Shown: positions 52,606 to 61,713, counted from the first letter of the stretch. The stretch: 64,000 nt of DNA from Sphaerisporangium perillae (GCF_023276435.1 NZ_JALLPO010000008.1:168987-232986); one strand, 5' to 3'. A program made the numbers and translations. Notes: generated by a model from the sequence alone, not told the origin.

Positions 52606-53928
52606 ATGGCCTTCGTGGATCGAGCGGATGAGCGGCGCGGCCGATGGGCCGAGTGGGGGCGGCGGATCGCCGTGGCTCCGCACGTGTCCATGGTCGCCGG
52701 CGCACTGCTGACGACGCTCGCGGTGGCCGAGTCGATCGTGCAGGCCCGGGGCGGCCCGCTGGTCCATTCGATCGAGGGTGTCGCCAGTACGCCGGTGCGC
52801 GAGACGATCGCGCACACCTTGAGTGCGCCGACGCCGCCCGACAACACCGCCATCGCGCTGTACCTCTTCGTGCTCCCCCTGGTAGGCCTGGCCACCACGC
52901 TGCCGATCGCGCTGCTGTGGGCGCAGCGGACCGCGGCCGCCGTGCTCGTCTCCGCGTCGATCGTGCTGTCACTCGCGGCCTTCCAGACGCTGACCGTGGC
53001 GGGCCTGGCCGCGCAACTGGTCGCCGGGTACCGGCTCGGCCGTGGCGGCTCGCGGCTGACGGCCTTACTTCTCGCCGCGCCGTTCCCGGTGCTGGCACTG
53101 ACCGATATGGTCGCGGGCCCCTCGACCTCGTATACGCCAGGCGGCGAGGCGCGGGTCCTCACCTTGATGCTGGCCTCCCTGGCCCCGGCGGCGGCCCTGG
53201 CCGGCATCGCACGGCGCGCGCACGGCGAGGCCCTGCGCAACACGGCCGCCCAGCAGGTCATCGCCGACAGCCTGCTGGAGCACACGGCGCGCGGCGAACG
53301 CGCGCGCATCGCCCGCGAGTTGCACGATGTCGTCGCCCACCACATTTCCATGGTGGCCGTGCAAGCGGAGACGGCCCGGCTGACCACCCCCGGGATGCCG
53401 GCCGCCGGCGCGGACCGGCTGTCCGCCATCGGCGACACCGCCCGGGCGGCGCTGACCGAGATGCGGCGGCTGCTCGGCGTGCTACGGGAGGACGCCAAGC
53501 CGGACGCCGCGGTCCGGCAGCCCCAGCCGGGCCTGAGCCTGCGGGAGCTCAACGAGCTGCTCGACGAGTCGCGGGACGCGTCAGGGACGGGTGTTCGTCT
53601 CATCCTCCGCGGCCCGCCGGTCACGCTCGACCCCGGCGTCGAGCTCGCGGCCTACCGCATCGTGCAGGAAGCTCTCACCAACGCCCGGCGGCACGCGCCG
53701 GGCGCCGCCGTCGACGTGGAACTGGACTACACCGGCGACGCCCTGCGGCTGCTCGTCCGCGACAACGGGCCCGGCCCGTCCACGGAGGTGCCCGCCGGCG
53801 GCCACGGGCTGTCCGGCATGCGAGAACGCGCCGCGGCCGTCGGCGGCGAGCTGCGTGCCGGACCTGCCGCCGCCGGCGGCTTCCTCGTCGAGGCGTGCCT
53901 GCCAGGAAAGGATGAGGCCGCCAGATGA
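52606..53928 (+). CDS. Sensor histidine kinase (HisKA_3 class)
   Basis: This 440-aa kinase has about five or six membrane segments in residues 20-200, the phosphoacceptor box ARIARELHDVVAHHISMVAV (near 230), and an ATPase domain with VQEALTNARRHAPG, RDNGPGPS and GHGLSGMRERAAAVGGEL. The ATG at 52606 is the best start, but its ribosome binding site is weak; the frame is open far upstream where it runs antisense to the ATPase gene. It is divergent from the ABC exporter operon and overlaps its regulator. Confidence 0.9.
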   Translation: MAFVDRADERRGRWAEWGRRIAVAPHVSMVAGALLTTLAVAESIVQARGGPLVHSIEGVASTPVRETIAHTLSAPTPPDNTAIALYLFVLPLVGLATTLPIALLWAQRTAAAVLVSASIVLSLAAFQTLTVAGLAAQLVAGYRLGRGGSRLTALLLAAPFPVLALTDMVAGPSTSYTPGGEARVLTLMLASLAPAAALAGIARRAHGEALRNTAAQQVIADSLLEHTARGERARIARELHDVVAHHISMVAVQAETARLTTPGMPAAGADRLSAIGDTARAALTEMRRLLGVLREDAKPDAAVRQPQPGLSLRELNELLDESRDASGTGVRLILRGPPVTLDPGVELAAYRIVQEALTNARRHAPGAAVDVELDYTGDALRLLVRDNGPGPSTEVPAGGHGLSGMRERAAAVGGELRAGPAAAGGFLVEACLPGKDEAAR

Positions 53929-54617
53929 GCGCCCAGCCCCCGGCGGTCCGGATCGTCGTCGCCGACGATCATCCGGTGGTCCGCACCGGATTCGCCGAAC
54001 TGCTCGACACCCAACCGGACTTCGAGGTCGTCGCCACCGCCTCCGACGGGGCCGAGGCGGTACGGGTCTGCCGCGAACTGTCCCCCGACGTCGTCCTCAT
54101 GGACGTCCGCATGCCCGTCATGGACGGCATCGAAGCCACCAGGCGGCTCGCCGGCTCCGTGACCACCGGGCCGCGCATCCTCATCTTGACGACCTTCGAC
54201 CTGGACGAGTACGTCTACGACGCGCTTCGCGCCGGAGCCAGCGGATTCCTGCTCAAGGACGTCACCGCGGAGCGGCTCTTCGACGCGGTACGGGTCATCG
54301 CCGCCGGTGAAGCCCTGCTGGCCCCGGCGGTCACCCGCCGCCTCATCGGCGAGTTCGCCCTCCTGCACCCCAGGCCCGATGTCTCCTCGACGGCCGCGCT
54401 CGGCACCCTCACCCCGCGCGAGACACAGGTCCTGCGGCTCATCGCCGAGGGGCTGTCCAATCCGGAGATAGCGAGCCGGCTGACGGTCACAGAGGAGACC
54501 GTGAAGACGCACGTGAGCCGCGTGCTCGGCAAGCTCGGCCTGCGCGACAGGACACAGGCGGTCGTCACCGCGTACGAATCAGGCCTGGTCGTGCCGCGCT
54601 CCCGAGGGCCGAGATAG
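53925..54617 (+). CDS. NarL/LuxR-family response regulator
   Basis: This 230-aa regulator has a receiver domain with VVADDHPVVRTG and predicted phosphoacceptor Asp60 in VVLMDVRMP, then a LuxR helix-turn-helix (about 155-220: LTPRETQVLRLIAEGLSNPE, IASRLTVTEETVKTHVSRVL). Its ATG overlaps the kinase stop by four bases. With the kinase it forms a complete pair beside an ABC exporter, the arrangement often used for antibiotic-induced export. Confidence 0.95.
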   Translation: MSAQPPAVRIVVADDHPVVRTGFAELLDTQPDFEVVATASDGAEAVRVCRELSPDVVLMDVRMPVMDGIEATRRLAGSVTTGPRILILTTFDLDEYVYDALRAGASGFLLKDVTAERLFDAVRVIAAGEALLAPAVTRRLIGEFALLHPRPDVSSTAALGTLTPRETQVLRLIAEGLSNPEIASRLTVTEETVKTHVSRVLGKLGLRDRTQAVVTAYESGLVVPRSRGPR

Positions 54618-54627
54618 GCCTCCGGCA

Positions 54628-54640
54628 GCGCGGGACGCGC
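54628..54640. terminator. Short hairpin between convergent genes
   Basis: GCGCG, three bases, CGCGC lies between the stop of the response regulator and the end of the convergent globin gene. Imperfect pairing extends outward. It could end transcription from both sides, but it is short and such sequences occur by chance in DNA this rich in G and C. Confidence 0.3.
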
Positions 54641-54654
54641 CGTTGCCCAGGGCA

Positions 54655-55095
54655 CTAGTCGGGCCAGGTCCAGAGGGGTACTTCGCGCAGCGGGTGGAGC
54701 TGGTCGTCGGTTTCCGCGTGGGAGTTCTGGAAGGCGACGCGGGATCCGAACTCGACGTGGGAGCGGAGGGCTTCTCGGAAGGGCGGGTCGGCGGGCAGGC
54801 CGGCGGTGTCGGCGGCGGCCATGTAGAGCTCGACGAAGCGGCGTCGCTGTTCTTCTGTGATCTTGAGGCCGCGGTGGACCGCGATGAGGTGGGCGAATCC
54901 GCCCATGTCGGTGGTGAAGGTGTCGGGCCCACCGAAGGTCTCCGCGGTGAAGGCGGTGAGGTGGTCGACGTGGCCTGGGCGTCCATGGCCGAAGAGGGGC
55001 TGGAGCAGGGGATCGGCCAGGACGCTGGTGTAGAAGGTGTCGATGAAGCGGCGCAGCCCTTCCTGGCCGCCGGCGTGCTCGAAAAGGGTCTTCAT
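54655..55095 (-). CDS. glbO: Group II truncated hemoglobin (TrHbO-like)
   Basis: This 146-aa globin matches the group II truncated family: FIDTFYTSVLADPLLQPLFG, HVDHLTAFTAETFGGPDTF, the heme-binding HLIAVHRGLKITEEQRRRFV with the proximal His, and ADPPFREALRSHVEFGSRVA. Members bind oxygen and take part in nitric oxide or peroxide handling in actinobacteria. It stands alone as a monocistronic gene converging with the two-component operon. Confidence 0.92.
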   Translation of the reverse strand: MKTLFEHAGGQEGLRRFIDTFYTSVLADPLLQPLFGHGRPGHVDHLTAFTAETFGGPDTFTTDMGGFAHLIAVHRGLKITEEQRRRFVELYMAAADTAGLPADPPFREALRSHVEFGSRVAFQNSHAETDDQLHPLREVPLWTWPD

Positions 55096-55146
55096 GATTA
55101 CATGATTACGTAAATGATCCCCGAAGTATGCCAGATGCCGCGAATG

Positions 55147-55914
55147 TCACGGCCGGGTCAGGGCGACGAGCAGGGCAGGGTGGTCGGTGTACCTCATGCT
55201 GGTCACCTCGGTGCGGGTGAAGCCCATGTTGGCGGCGAAGATGTGCTGGACGCTGCCGTCTCCCTTCCGGAAGAAGGGGGCCGAGTTGCAGTCCTGGACG
55301 TTGGGCCCGAACAGCGGAGCGTACTTGAGGTTGAAGTCGCCGGCCAGGAAGGTCGGTTTGCCGGCCGCCGCCCTGTCGCGCAGCATGGCGATCGCCGCTT
55401 TGCACTGCGCCATGGCGACGCTCCCGGTGGTCGACAGGTGGGTGCTGCAACCGACCAGGTCGGCGAACTCCGCGCACACGTAGACGCGCTTCTCCGATCC
55501 GCTGTCCTGGGTCGCGTACACGCCCGAGAAGGCGGTCCCCACGGTCGCCGAGCGGAAGATCAGGCCGTTGCCGTACTCGTCTCCGTTGGTGCAGCGCACC
55601 GGGGTCCCGTCGGGACGGCGGGCCGGCGCGAAGGTGCTGTAGCCGTTCCCCATGGCGCCCGTCAGTTGCGGCACGTCGTTCTTGCATATCTCGTTGAGCG
55701 AGACCACCTGGGGCTGCTTGGCGCTGATGACGTCACGCGCCTCCTGGAGGGTCGCGGCGCCGTTGTAGCAGGAGGTGTTCACGCCGCTGTGGCACAGATT
55801 GAGCTGCAGTACGCGGTACTCCTGCGCGGCGGCAGCAGGGGAGAGGTTCACCATTGAGCCGGTCGCGGCCAGCATGAGGACGAGGAGAAGACGGAGGGGC
55901 GGTAAGAGACGCAT
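55147..55914 (-). CDS. Secreted endonuclease/exonuclease/phosphatase-fold protein
   Basis: This 255-aa protein has a signal peptide (MRLLPPLRLLLVLMLAATGS, cut after AAA) and the EEP-fold motifs: VLQLNLCHS, VVSLNEIC with the catalytic Glu, TFLAGDFNLKYAPLFGP with Asp/Asn, and TDHPALLVALTRP with the final Asp-His. Family members are DNase I-like nucleases or phosphodiesterases. Six or more Cys residues suggest disulfides outside the cell. AGGAG precedes the ATG at 55914. Confidence 0.85.
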   Translation of the reverse strand: MRLLPPLRLLLVLMLAATGSMVNLSPAAAAQEYRVLQLNLCHSGVNTSCYNGAATLQEARDVISAKQPQVVSLNEICKNDVPQLTGAMGNGYSTFAPARRPDGTPVRCTNGDEYGNGLIFRSATVGTAFSGVYATQDSGSEKRVYVCAEFADLVGCSTHLSTTGSVAMAQCKAAIAMLRDRAAAGKPTFLAGDFNLKYAPLFGPNVQDCNSAPFFRKGDGSVQHIFAANMGFTRTEVTSMRYTDHPALLVALTRP

Positions 55915-56190
55915 TGGCTCTCCTGACGGTGTGGTGTCTGGTTCTTCCTACGGTGAAGCCGGGGCGAATGACAAGAAGACCAGCCAGACGGTCACGACCA
56001 TGATGACGATCAGTACGGTGAGGTCTCTTCTGGTGGGATGTCGAGAACCCGGGGACGGCTCCGACCTACTTGCGAGAGCGCGCCCACCGGGGCGCGCCGA
56101 TCTCGGGGACCGCGACGATCCCGGCAGCGAGGCGACAGCCCTCCGCCGGGGTGGAGGGGTCCTCGGAGACGCACGGAGGAGGAGCGCGCC

Positions 56191-56763
56191 ATGAGGAAGA
56201 TCATCCACTGGGTGCACGCGTCCATCGACGGTTGCATCGAGGGCCCGAACGGTGAGTTCGACTGGCCGGTGCTCGGACCGGAGCTGTCGGCCTACTCCCA
56301 GAGCCTCAACGACCGGGTCGACACCTTCCTGTACGGGCGTGTGGTGTGGGAGATGATGTCCGGCTTCTGGCCGCACGCTGAGTCGATGTCGGACGACGAG
56401 CACGACCTCGCGTTCGCCCCCATCTGGAGGAAGACCCCGAAGATAGTCTTCTCGAGGACCCTGGAGAAGGCCGACTGGGACACTCGCGTGATCGGCGGGA
56501 ACATCGCCGAAGAGGTGACGGCCCTCAAGCAGGCACCCGGTAAGGACCTGCTGCTGACCGGCGGTTCGAGCCTCGCGGCCGCCCTCACCGGACTGGGCCT
56601 GATCGACGAGTACCACATCGTCGTCCACCCGGTCGTCCTCGGCGGTGGTAAGCCGCTGTTCCCCGCGGCGAAGGATCGCCTCGCCATGCGGCTCGTCGAC
56701 TCCCGGACCTTCGACTCCCGGACGGCGCTCCTCCGCTACGAGCGCGCCGAGCAGGTTCACTGA
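56191..56763 (+). CDS. RibD C-terminal/dihydrofolate-reductase-like protein
   Basis: This 190-aa protein belongs to the RibD_C/DHFR-like group: MRKIIHWVHASIDGCIEGPN, DTFLYGRVVWEMMSGFWPH, KIVFSRTLEKADWDTRVI, LLTGGSSLAAALTGLGLIDE and HIVVHPVVLGGGKPLF. Such reductases use NADPH; the actual substrate of these stand-alone members is usually unknown, and they should not be equated with RibD or FolA. GGAGGAG lies before the ATG at 56191. Confidence 0.9.
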   Translation: MRKIIHWVHASIDGCIEGPNGEFDWPVLGPELSAYSQSLNDRVDTFLYGRVVWEMMSGFWPHAESMSDDEHDLAFAPIWRKTPKIVFSRTLEKADWDTRVIGGNIAEEVTALKQAPGKDLLLTGGSSLAAALTGLGLIDEYHIVVHPVVLGGGKPLFPAAKDRLAMRLVDSRTFDSRTALLRYERAEQVH

Positions 56764-56838
56764 CGACGCTCACCCTCCGGGCATGCGTCCGCCTCGGGCC
56801 TGTCGTGGCCCGAGGCGGACGGTGGCGCTGATGGCGCG

Positions 56839-57840
56839 TCAGGTTCTGGTGGCCGCGGCGCGGTACACGCAGACCAGCGCGGTGATTCCAGAAACGGCCA
56901 GCAGGCCGCACGGGATCAGGTAGACCAGGGTGGAGACGCTGAGGTCGAACGGCGCCAGACCTTCGATCGTACGCAGCAGGGCGATACCGAACAGGCCTGC
57001 GTACCCGGCGATCGCCATGACCACCAGCCACAGCTGCCGGCGCTGGGTCAGACCGGAGAACCCCAGGAGCCAGGCCAGCACCCCGAACACCTGGATCGCG
57101 TGCATGGGGACGGCGTGAGCGAACTTCATGGCTCCCGCCAGGCCGTACGTGCTCATCGACTGCGTGAGAGGGCTGGCGCCGTCCTCCACCAGGGACAGGC
57201 CGTGCACGATCATCCAGGCGCCGACGGCCTGCGCGGCCAGCAGCGCCACCATCCCCGACCGGAGCGCCCAGGCCATCGGCGCCGGCGCCGTCGTGCGGGC
57301 GAAGGCGGCGAGCGTCATGACGATGATGACCAGGATGGTGACGGCGATGGAGACCCCGCCACCGGTGAACAGCCTCTCGTCCAGCGGGGTCATGTCGTTG
57401 AAGTGCGAGGGGACCCCTCGGGCGTGCTGCAGCGAGACCCAGGCGACCTCCACGGAGGTCGAGGCGCACAACAGGATGGACACCGGCCAGCCGATCCACC
57501 GGCGCACCGGCAGGTAGGAGGCGACCACGCCCAGCGTGACGGTGGTCATGCCGAACGAGATGCCGAAGGTCGTGGGCTTGCGCCACGACAGCGGCCCGGA
57601 CGCCGATCCGCCGACCACCGCCCAGATCACGGCGTGCGCCAGCCCTACGGCGATCAGCGCCACCCCGACGGCGTACGGCAGGCGCTGGTACCCCGGCGCC
57701 TCGGCCCAAAGGACCCGCAGCGAAGCCCGCATGCCACCGAGCAGTCCACGCATCCCAGCGGGAACGGAGGCGGGGGCGGGGACGGATCGCGGTCCGCGCG
57801 GCAGGTGCGGCGGCAGGGAGGGTGAGATCGTGCTGGACAT
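56839..57840 (-). CDS. Multi-pass membrane protein of unknown function
   Basis: This 333-aa protein has a Pro-rich N-terminal 40 residues and about eight or nine membrane segments between residues 55 and 325. It includes WRKPTTFGISFGMTTVTLGV and PSHFNDMTPLDERLFTGGGV, patterns I recall from uncharacterised actinobacterial membrane proteins. No transporter signature was recognised. AGGAGG lies six bases before ATG at 57840. It is divergent from the 58171 kinase across 330 bp. Confidence 0.82.
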   Translation of the reverse strand: MSSTISPSLPPHLPRGPRSVPAPASVPAGMRGLLGGMRASLRVLWAEAPGYQRLPYAVGVALIAVGLAHAVIWAVVGGSASGPLSWRKPTTFGISFGMTTVTLGVVASYLPVRRWIGWPVSILLCASTSVEVAWVSLQHARGVPSHFNDMTPLDERLFTGGGVSIAVTILVIIVMTLAAFARTTAPAPMAWALRSGMVALLAAQAVGAWMIVHGLSLVEDGASPLTQSMSTYGLAGAMKFAHAVPMHAIQVFGVLAWLLGFSGLTQRRQLWLVVMAIAGYAGLFGIALLRTIEGLAPFDLSVSTLVYLIPCGLLAVSGITALVCVYRAAATRT

Positions 57841-57868
57841 CCGTGGCCTCCTGAGGGGCTCGATGGCG

Positions 57869-57918
57869 TTCGCGGGTTGAGCGGGTCGGTACGGATTCGC
57901 GGGTTGAGCGGGTCGGTA
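57869..57918. repeat. Direct repeat of 23 bp in a divergent promoter region
   Basis: A 23-bp sequence beginning TTCGCGGGTTGAGCGGGTCG occurs at 57869-57891 and again at 57896-57918, spaced 27 bp start to start. It lies just upstream of the membrane protein gene, in the 330-bp gap before the divergent kinase. It might be paired binding sites for a regulator. The rest of the gap, apart from a short palindrome at 58131-58144, shows nothing I can name. Confidence 0.8.
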
Positions 57919-58130
57919 AGGATCGGGATGCCGGCACCCGAAACGTAGGCTCCGGCCCCGCTCGCACGGATCCCCCGCGCTCGCCAAACTCGGGCTCCCC
58001 CGCGGCGGTGAGCCGTCAGGTGGTATCCCTCTTCGGAGGGACATCGCCGCCCGCGCATGCCGCGCTCGCACCCGCCGGGCGAGGTGACATCGGCAGGTCC
58101 AGGGCGCCGCCGGCTGTGATCCCTCCTGTG

Positions 58131-58144
58131 GGGGAGGTCTCCCC
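58131..58144. promoter_or_regulatory. Short palindrome upstream of the kinase gene
   Basis: GGGGAG, two bases, CTCCCC ends 26 bases before the ATG at 58171. It may be an operator for the two-component operon. It is short and composed only of common bases for this DNA, so support is weak. Confidence 0.3.
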
Positions 58145-58170
58145 AGGGCAGAGAACGGATACTGGGCGCC

Positions 58171-59532
58171 ATGGGAACGCGCCGATCACCCAGCCCCATG
58201 GAGTGGGCGAGAGCTCACCCGCTGGTCGTGGACGGGTTGCTCGGCGTGCTGCTCGCCGCGGTGTCGCTGCTCGCGCTCGTGTTCCAGTCGCCTCGCGAGC
58301 ATCTGCCTCCGCCGGGCCCCCTGGCCGTGGCGTTCGTCCTGGCGATCAACCTGCCGCTGGTCTGGCGCCGGCGCCACCCGTTCTGGATCAACCTGGCGAT
58401 CGGCATGGCATCCGCGGTCTACGGGGCCACGCCGCTGCCGGACCTGGTGACCCCCGTGCCGCTCAGCGGCGTGGTCGCGATGTACACCATGGTCGCGTGG
58501 TGCGACCGTAGGAAGGCGGTGATCGTGGGCCTGATCGGCGGAATCGGCGTGCTGGTCGTCGCGTGGCTTCCGGCCACCGACACCGACCTGCTCGACTTCT
58601 CCTTCACCGTGCTGCTCCTCGCCGGGGCATGGGTGCTCGGCGACAGCGCCCGCATCCGCCGCGCCTACACCGCCGAGCTCGAGGCACGGACGGCCTGGCT
58701 GGCGCGCGAGCAGGACTTCGAGGCGCGGCGCGCCGTGACCGCGGAACGGGCGCGCATCGCCCGCGAGCTGCACGACGTGGTCGCGCATCACGTCAGCATG
58801 ATGGTGGTGCAGGCCGAGGCCGGGCCGGTGGCGGCGGAGCGCGATGGGCCCGGGGCGGCACGGGCGTTCGACACGATCGCCGGCATCGGACGGCAGGCGC
58901 TGGTGGAGATGCGCCGCCTGCTGGGGGTGCTGCGCGAGGAGACCGGCGGGCAGGAGCCGAGCCTCGCGCCGCAGCCCGGCGTGGCGCAGCTTCCGGCCCT
59001 GGTCGAGCAGGTACGCCAGGCGGGCCTGGCGGCCGTGCTCGAGGTCGAGGGCGAGCCGGTCCCGCTGCCGGTGGGGGTCGACCTGTCGGTCTACCGGATC
59101 GTTCAGGAGGCGCTGACGAACGTGCTCAAGCACGCGGGCCCGGCACGCGTCCGGGTGCGGGTGCTGTACGGCGATGACGACCTGCGTTTCGAGGTACGCG
59201 ACGACGGCCTCGGCACCAGGCACACCGCAGGCCCCGGGCACGCGGTCGGCACCGGGCACGCCGCGGGCAACGGGCACCTCGCGGGCACCGGGCACGCCGC
59301 CGGAAACGAAGCCACTGCCGGGTACGAAGCGCCTCCCGGGTACGAAGCGCCTGCCCGATATGCCGCGGCGGCCGGGTACGCCGAGCCGGTCGAGGGGAAC
59401 GGCAAGCCCGGACACGGCCTCATCGGCATGCGGGAGAGGGTCCATCTGTTCGGCGGTGAGCTGACCGCCGGGCCGGACCCGGACGGGGGCTTCACCGTGG
59501 CGGCGCGGCTGCCGATCGGCGGTACGAGATGA
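58171..59532 (+). CDS. Sensor histidine kinase with a Gly-His-rich insert in the ATP lid
   Basis: This 453-aa kinase has four or five membrane segments (about 18-160), the H-box ARIARELHDVVAHHVSMMVV near 195, and an ATPase domain with VQEALTNVLKHAGP and VRDDGLG. Between that motif and the GHGLIGMRERVHLFGGEL box the family has a short lid; here about 60 residues (349-408) are inserted, with four hexapeptides of type G-x-G-H-x-A/G followed by repeats of GYEAP. The insert could bind metal through its His residues or simply be slippage-derived. Its stop overlaps the regulator start. Confidence 0.92.
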   Translation: MGTRRSPSPMEWARAHPLVVDGLLGVLLAAVSLLALVFQSPREHLPPPGPLAVAFVLAINLPLVWRRRHPFWINLAIGMASAVYGATPLPDLVTPVPLSGVVAMYTMVAWCDRRKAVIVGLIGGIGVLVVAWLPATDTDLLDFSFTVLLLAGAWVLGDSARIRRAYTAELEARTAWLAREQDFEARRAVTAERARIARELHDVVAHHVSMMVVQAEAGPVAAERDGPGAARAFDTIAGIGRQALVEMRRLLGVLREETGGQEPSLAPQPGVAQLPALVEQVRQAGLAAVLEVEGEPVPLPVGVDLSVYRIVQEALTNVLKHAGPARVRVRVLYGDDDLRFEVRDDGLGTRHTAGPGHAVGTGHAAGNGHLAGTGHAAGNEATAGYEAPPGYEAPARYAAAAGYAEPVEGNGKPGHGLIGMRERVHLFGGELTAGPDPDGGFTVAARLPIGGTR

Positions 59533-60197
59533 GCATCAAGATCGTGGTCGCCGACGACCAGGAGCTGGTGCGTGCCGGCTTCCACATGATCCTGGACGCG
59601 CAGCCGGACATGGAGGTGATCGCCGAGGCGGCCGACGGCGCCGAGGCGGTCTCGGTCGCCCGCCGGCTGCGGCCGGACGTGGTGCTGATGGACATCCGCA
59701 TGCCCCGGATGGACGGGCTGCGGGCGACCCGCGAGCTCGCCGGACCCGGTGTGACGTACCCGGTGAAGGTGCTGATGCTGACCACGTTCGACCTGGACGA
59801 CTACGTCTACGAGGCGCTGCGGGCCGGCGCCAGCGGCTTCCTGCTGAAGGACCTGCGCCGCGACGACCTGGTCAACGCCGTGCGCGTGGTCGCCGCGGGC
59901 GAGGCGCTGCTCGCGCCTTCGATCACCAAGCGGCTCATCGGCGAGTTCGCCCGCCGCCCGCGCCCGCCGGACAGGACGCCGGCCGCGCTCGACACCCTCA
60001 CCGCGAGGGAACGGGAGGTGCTGCACCTCATGGCCAAGGGGCAGTCCAACGCGGAGATCGCGGCCGGCCTGGTGATCGGCGAGCAGACGGTGAAGACCCA
60101 CGTGAGCAATGTCCTGGCGAAGCTCTTCCTCCGCGACCGCATCCACGCGGTGATCCTCGCGTACGAGATAGGGCTGATCGAGCCCCGGACGCGGTGA
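59529..60197 (+). CDS. NarL/LuxR-family response regulator
   Basis: This 222-aa regulator has a receiver domain with KIVVADDQELVRAGF and phosphoacceptor Asp55 in VVLMDIRMPRMDG, and a LuxR helix-turn-helix (about 150-215: LTAREREVLHLMAKGQSNAE, IAAGLVIGEQTVKTHVSNVL). ATGA overlap with the 58171 kinase shows they are a pair. Targets are unknown; the divergent membrane protein at 56839 is a candidate by position. Confidence 0.95.
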   Translation: MSIKIVVADDQELVRAGFHMILDAQPDMEVIAEAADGAEAVSVARRLRPDVVLMDIRMPRMDGLRATRELAGPGVTYPVKVLMLTTFDLDDYVYEALRAGASGFLLKDLRRDDLVNAVRVVAAGEALLAPSITKRLIGEFARRPRPPDRTPAALDTLTAREREVLHLMAKGQSNAEIAAGLVIGEQTVKTHVSNVLAKLFLRDRIHAVILAYEIGLIEPRTR

Positions 60198-60350
60198 CAC
60201 CGTCCCGCGAGGCGGCCGGGTCGGCTTGATCGAGCATGGGACGCGGTGACGCCGTCCTGGGGGCCGGCCCAGATTCGCTCGATCGAAATTCAGGCGTCGT
60301 GATGGCGTCAGGGTTGGCCGTGGCAGTGGGAATTGGCGTAGAACAGGCCG

Positions 60351-61316
60351 ATGAGCAGTGAGACACTCACCGACCGGCTTGCCCGCGCCATCGAGCAGGA
60401 GCGGGTGCCTGACCTGCACGCCGTCGTCGCGCTCCACCACGGCCAGGTCGTCCTCGAGCACTATGGCGAGGGTGATGACTTCAGGCTGAACGAGCCCCTT
60501 GGCCACGTCCGCTTCACCCCCGACACGCTCCATGACATCCGCTCGGTCACCAAGAGCGTGGTCGGCCTGCTGTACGGCATCGCGCTGGCCGACGGCCGGG
60601 TGCCGGAGCCGCACGAGCCGCTGCTCCGGTACTTCCCCGAGTACCCCGACCTCGCCGAGGATCCGAGGCGGGCCGCGCTCACGGTCGAGCACGCGCTGAC
60701 CATGACGCTCGGGCTGGAGTGGCACGAGGACGTTCCGTATACGAGTGCCGCCAACAGCGAGATCGCGATGGAGCTCGCCCCCGACCGCTATCGGTACATC
60801 CTGCGGCAGCCGATCGTGGAGGAGCCCGGCATCCGGTGGTCGTACTGCGGGGGAGCCTCGGCGCTGGTGGCGCGGCTGATCGAGAAGGGCACGGGGACGG
60901 CGCTGGAGGACTACGCGCGTGCCAGGCTGTTCGAGCCGCTGGGCATCACCGCCTGGGAGTGGTCGGCCGGCGAAGACGGGGTGGCCCTGGCCGCCTCCGG
61001 GCTGCGGCTCACCCCGCGCGGCCTGCTCGATGTCGGCCGGCTCGTGCTCGACGGGGGCCGCGGCATCGTACCCGCGCCGTGGCTGGCGACGGCGCTGCGC
61101 CCGCACGTGCGGATCGACGACGGCTTCCACTACGGCTACCAGTGGTACATGGGCGACACCTGGATGGGCGGGTTCGGCAACGGCGGCCAGCGGATCTACG
61201 TGGCGCCGGAACTCGACCTCGTGGTCGCCGTGGCCGCCGGGCAGTACGACCACCCCGATCAGCCGACCGCCTCGGTCGTCCTCGACGAGGTGGTCCTCGC
61301 GGGAGTCCGACCCTGA
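60351..61316 (+). CDS. Beta-lactamase-fold serine hydrolase (class C-like)
   Basis: This 321-aa protein has the S-x-x-K catalytic motif SVTK (Ser65, Lys68) in HDIRSVTKSVVGLLYG, a Tyr motif in IRWSYCGGASALVARL where family members have Y-x-N or Y-S-x, and a C-terminal MGGFGNGGQRIYVAPELDLV in the position of the K/H-T-G triad. No signal peptide is present, so it acts in the cytoplasm and is more likely an esterase or peptidase than a resistance enzyme. The ATG is weakly supported by a ribosome binding site and may be leaderless. Confidence 0.88.
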   Translation: MSSETLTDRLARAIEQERVPDLHAVVALHHGQVVLEHYGEGDDFRLNEPLGHVRFTPDTLHDIRSVTKSVVGLLYGIALADGRVPEPHEPLLRYFPEYPDLAEDPRRAALTVEHALTMTLGLEWHEDVPYTSAANSEIAMELAPDRYRYILRQPIVEEPGIRWSYCGGASALVARLIEKGTGTALEDYARARLFEPLGITAWEWSAGEDGVALAASGLRLTPRGLLDVGRLVLDGGRGIVPAPWLATALRPHVRIDDGFHYGYQWYMGDTWMGGFGNGGQRIYVAPELDLVVAVAAGQYDHPDQPTASVVLDEVVLAGVRP

Positions 61317-61447
61317 AACAGGTCTACTCTTCGTTGTCCTCCCGCCGTGGCGGCACGGGGCACTTGGCCCCGGTCTTCCTCGGGAGCCGGTCGAGCTTCC
61401 CGCGCAGGCGGCCATGGGGAGGCACACGGGCCTCGGCAGGCCGGCCG

Positions 61448-61562
61448 CCGGCTCACGGCCCGCGAGTTCGCCGGCTCACGGCTCGCGGGTAGGCCGGCTC
61501 ACGGCTCGCGGGTAGGCCGGCTCACGGCTCGCGGGTAGGCCGGCTCACGGCTCGCGGGTACG
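61448..61562. repeat. Five tandem copies of a 23-bp repeat
   Basis: The unit starts CCGGCTCACGGCTCGCGGGT. Copies begin at 61448 (diverged), 61471, 61494, 61517 and 61540, with exact 23-bp period. They lie between convergent genes, where transcription of both ends. The gap 61317-61713 holds no supported gene. Confidence 0.95.
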
Positions 61563-61573
61563 CCGACATCGCC

Positions 61574-61638
61574 GCTCCGGATCCCCGCTCCGGATCCCCG
61601 CTCCGGATCCCCGCTCCGGATCCCCGCGCCGGATCCCC
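61574..61638. repeat. Five tandem copies of a 13-bp repeat
   Basis: The unit is GCTCCGGATCCCC, with copies at 61574, 61587, 61600, 61613 and a variant GCGCCGGATCCCC at 61626, then a partial sixth copy. It follows the 23-bp array after 11 bases. Both arrays suggest a region prone to replication slippage and may also serve as a transcription end between convergent genes. Confidence 0.95.
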
Positions 61639-61713
61639 GCGCCGGAAATCGCTCGGCGGCGAGCAGCGGATCGGGGAAGCGGAGCAGCGGATCGGGAAAG
61701 ACGCGCGTTGAGC

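Noticed and set aside
60351..61316. The serine hydrolase as an antibiotic-resistance beta-lactamase
   Set aside because: It lacks a signal peptide and the exact YxN and KTG motifs; an esterase or peptidase role is at least as likely.
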